This document shows positions 6,507 through 7,707 of a stretch of 7,707 nt of DNA, one piece after another. Position 1 is the first letter of the stretch. Each line of letters starts with the position of its first letter. The notes below the pieces were generated by a model. That model did not search any database and was not told the origin of the DNA. It saw only the letters and a program-made list of their open reading frames with translations. The translations under genes were made by a program, and so were the position numbers. The stretch comes from Halothece sp. MAG (lineage in GTDB: Bacteria; Cyanobacteriota; Cyanobacteriia; Cyanobacteriales; Rubidibacteraceae): positions 1-7,707 of the forward strand of contig JAHEOB010000303.1 of NCBI GenBank assembly GCA_018610095.1. Reading direction: 5' to 3'.

Positions 6507-6619
6507 AAGATGTGTGGGGAGCGAAGGGAAACCAGTTGGGGAGCCGAGACGGAACATGGCAAGTCATCGGTTCCCTTTCTGCATGGAAACAGATTTCAGT
6601 GGTGAAAGATATTAATTCC
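6507..6619 (+). other. Hairpin-forming leader upstream of the glycosyltransferase, function unknown
   Basis: The segment can fold into a stem in which 6524-6533 pairs with 6569-6577: nine base pairs with one bulged A at 6531, plus a G-U pair at the base. A small inner hairpin, CCG-AGA-CGG, lies at 6544-6552. The 5' arm contains the first of two imperfect 20-base copies starting GTGGGGAGC (6514) and GTTGGGGAGC (6535). A later TGGAAACAG recalls the GGAAACA element of cyanobacterial Yfr2-type RNAs, but the rest does not clearly match. No known riboswitch consensus that I remember fits. It may be a regulatory leader, a small RNA or merely unstructured spacer. Confidence 0.3.
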
Positions 6620-7707
6620 TTGAAATATGCCTTAGTTCATGAATGGTTTACACCCAACGCCACAGGGGGTTCAGAATTAGTTGTTCAAGAAATTCTTAGC
6701 CAGATTGAGGCAGATATTTATAGCTTAATTGATTTTGAATCCAGTAATCCTGAGAGTTACCTTTACGGGTGTAATATTACCACAACCTTTTTACAAAATT
6801 TTCCGCGATCGCGCTATGGGGTACAAAAATATTTACCGCTGCTTCCCTTCGCGATCGAGCAATTGGATTTACGAGATTATGATATCATTCTCTCATCATC
6901 TCATGCCGTTGCCAAAGGCATTTTAACCACCCCGCAACAACAGCATATCTGTTACTGTCATACCCCCATGCGTTATGCTTGGGATTTAACCTTTGAATAC
7001 CTGCAACAAAGCCCAGTTGGCAAAGGAATCCTAGGATTATTGACTCGCTATTGTCTCCATCGACTTCGACAATGGGATGTTATTAGTGCCAACCGTGTCG
7101 ATTATTTCATTGCTAACTCCCATCATACTGCGAAACGCATTTGGCGTTGTTATCGTCGCCATGCCCAAGTGATTTATCCCCCTGTTAAGATAGAACGGTT
7201 TCCATATTCCTCCCAGAAAGAAGATTTTTATATTACCGTTTCCCGACTTGTCAGTTATAAAAAAATTGATTTAATCGTGGAGGCGTTTAATCAACTACAA
7301 CGCCCCTTAATCATCATTGGCGATGGTTCGCAAATGGCAAAACTGCAACAAAAAGCGCAACCCCATATTCAATTGTTAGGGGCACAACCTGATTCCGTTG
7401 TAGAATCCTATCTTGCCAAAGCGAAAGCGTTTGTTTATGCAGCTTGTGAAGACTTTGGCATTGCCTTGGTGGAAGCCCAGGCTTGCGGGACGCCCGTGAT
7501 TGCTTATGGGGCAGGCGGGGCAAAGGAAACGGTCAAGGATATTCGGGACTATCCTACAACAGGAACCGGTTTGCTGTTTTCGCCGCAAACCGCATCGGCA
7601 TTGGCGGCAGCCGTGGAAACGTTTGAAGCCGAACGCGATCGATTTTTTCCAGAAAATGCCTATCAGCAAGCGCGTCAATTCTCTCCCCAACAATTTCATA
7701 CTTCCTA
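6620..7707 (+). CDS. Family-4 glycosyltransferase, WbaZ-like (partial, 3' end outside window)
   Basis: This is a GT-B fold glycosyltransferase that moves a sugar from a nucleotide donor to a growing polysaccharide or lipid; WbaZ relatives are mannosyltransferases of O-antigen or exopolysaccharide synthesis. The window holds 362 codons and no stop. The N-terminal acceptor domain begins KYALVHEWFTPNATGGSE. The C-terminal donor domain has TVSRLVSYKK at 206-215 (phosphate-contacting R209 and the Lys pair) and the EX7E motif E277-E285 in CEDFGIALVE, then ACGTPVIAYGAGG. No in-frame ATG fits the conserved N-terminus, so I chose TTG at 6620; GTG at 6599 or 6602 would add six or seven residues. No clear Shine-Dalgarno site precedes any of them. 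It is in the same frame as aroB, beyond one TGA. The exact sugar is unknown. Confidence 0.9.
   Translation, partial: MKYALVHEWFTPNATGGSELVVQEILSQIEADIYSLIDFESSNPESYLYGCNITTTFLQNFPRSRYGVQKYLPLLPFAIEQLDLRDYDIILSSSHAVAKGILTTPQQQHICYCHTPMRYAWDLTFEYLQQSPVGKGILGLLTRYCLHRLRQWDVISANRVDYFIANSHHTAKRIWRCYRRHAQVIYPPVKIERFPYSSQKEDFYITVSRLVSYKKIDLIVEAFNQLQRPLIIIGDGSQMAKLQQKAQPHIQLLGAQPDSVVESYLAKAKAFVYAACEDFGIALVEAQACGTPVIAYGAGGAKETVKDIRDYPTTGTGLLFSPQTASALAAAVETFEAERDRFFPENAYQQARQFSPQQFHTS
6805..6812. repeat. HIP1 octamer GCGATCGC
   Basis: Exact HIP1 copy within the glycosyltransferase gene, in the codons for PRSR. Confidence 0.9.

Noticed and set aside
6507..6619. Cobalamin, c-di-GMP, Mn2+ (yybP-ykoY) or glutamine riboswitch
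   Set aside because: Short look-alike pieces such as GGGAAACC and GGGGAG are present, but the ordered core motifs of these classes are missing.
6729..6926. 65-codon plus-strand frame inside the glycosyltransferase
   Set aside because: It lies in another frame of the glycosyltransferase, whose continuous reading frame carries all the family motifs.
7314..7699. Two overlapping minus-strand frames (7314-7523 and 7376-7699)
   Set aside because: Both are antisense to the donor domain of the glycosyltransferase. Their Cys- and Arg-rich composition is typical of reverse shadows.
1..7707. CRISPR arrays, tRNA or rRNA genes, insertion sequences, phage genes
   Set aside because: I saw no regularly spaced repeats, T-loop/acceptor pairs, transposase motifs or terminal inverted repeats on either strand.

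Overview
This window is chromosomal DNA from a cyanobacterium. Five exact copies of the cyanobacterial HIP1 octamer GCGATCGC lie in 7.7 kb, where roughly one per 65 kb is expected by chance. The proteins also look cyanobacterial: a FurB/Zur-type regulator, a small PurS plus PurQ pair, a ClpP with the MIPTVIE-type N-terminus, and a WbaZ-like glycosyltransferase. The moderately AT-rich composition and sparse Shine-Dalgarno sites fit a unicellular or simple filamentous lineage. The genus cannot be fixed from the sequence alone.

Layout. Positions 2-172 (+) hold the tail of a beta-propeller-like protein. Facing it on the minus strand is a probable two-gene unit, zur (1147-1539) followed by a voltage-gated potassium channel gene (285-1121). 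A 78-bp gap separates zur from the divergent purine pair purS-purQ (1618-2601). Next is clpP (2678-3277), with its own -10 box and a strong hairpin terminator at its end. Convergent to clpP is ald, alanine dehydrogenase (3320-4405, minus). A 181-bp divergent gap leads to a TauE/SafE-family permease (4587-5324) and aroB (5345-6475), 20 bp apart and probably cotranscribed. A 144-bp gap with a good promoter and a hairpin-forming leader precedes a family-4 glycosyltransferase (TTG start at 6620), which runs off the right edge.

How the genes relate. PurS and PurQ are two of the three subunits of FGAM synthase; PurL must be encoded elsewhere. Zur is a zinc-responsive repressor, and the channel encoded just downstream ends in a CPHCGK motif that could bind metal. 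AroB serves the shikimate pathway, Ald links alanine and pyruvate, and ClpP is a proteolytic core subunit. These are mostly housekeeping genes placed side by side, not one pathway.

No clear new defence or mobile system is visible. The least explained parts are the aroB-glycosyltransferase junction (6472-6619) and the pairing of a zinc regulator with a channel that carries a cysteine motif.
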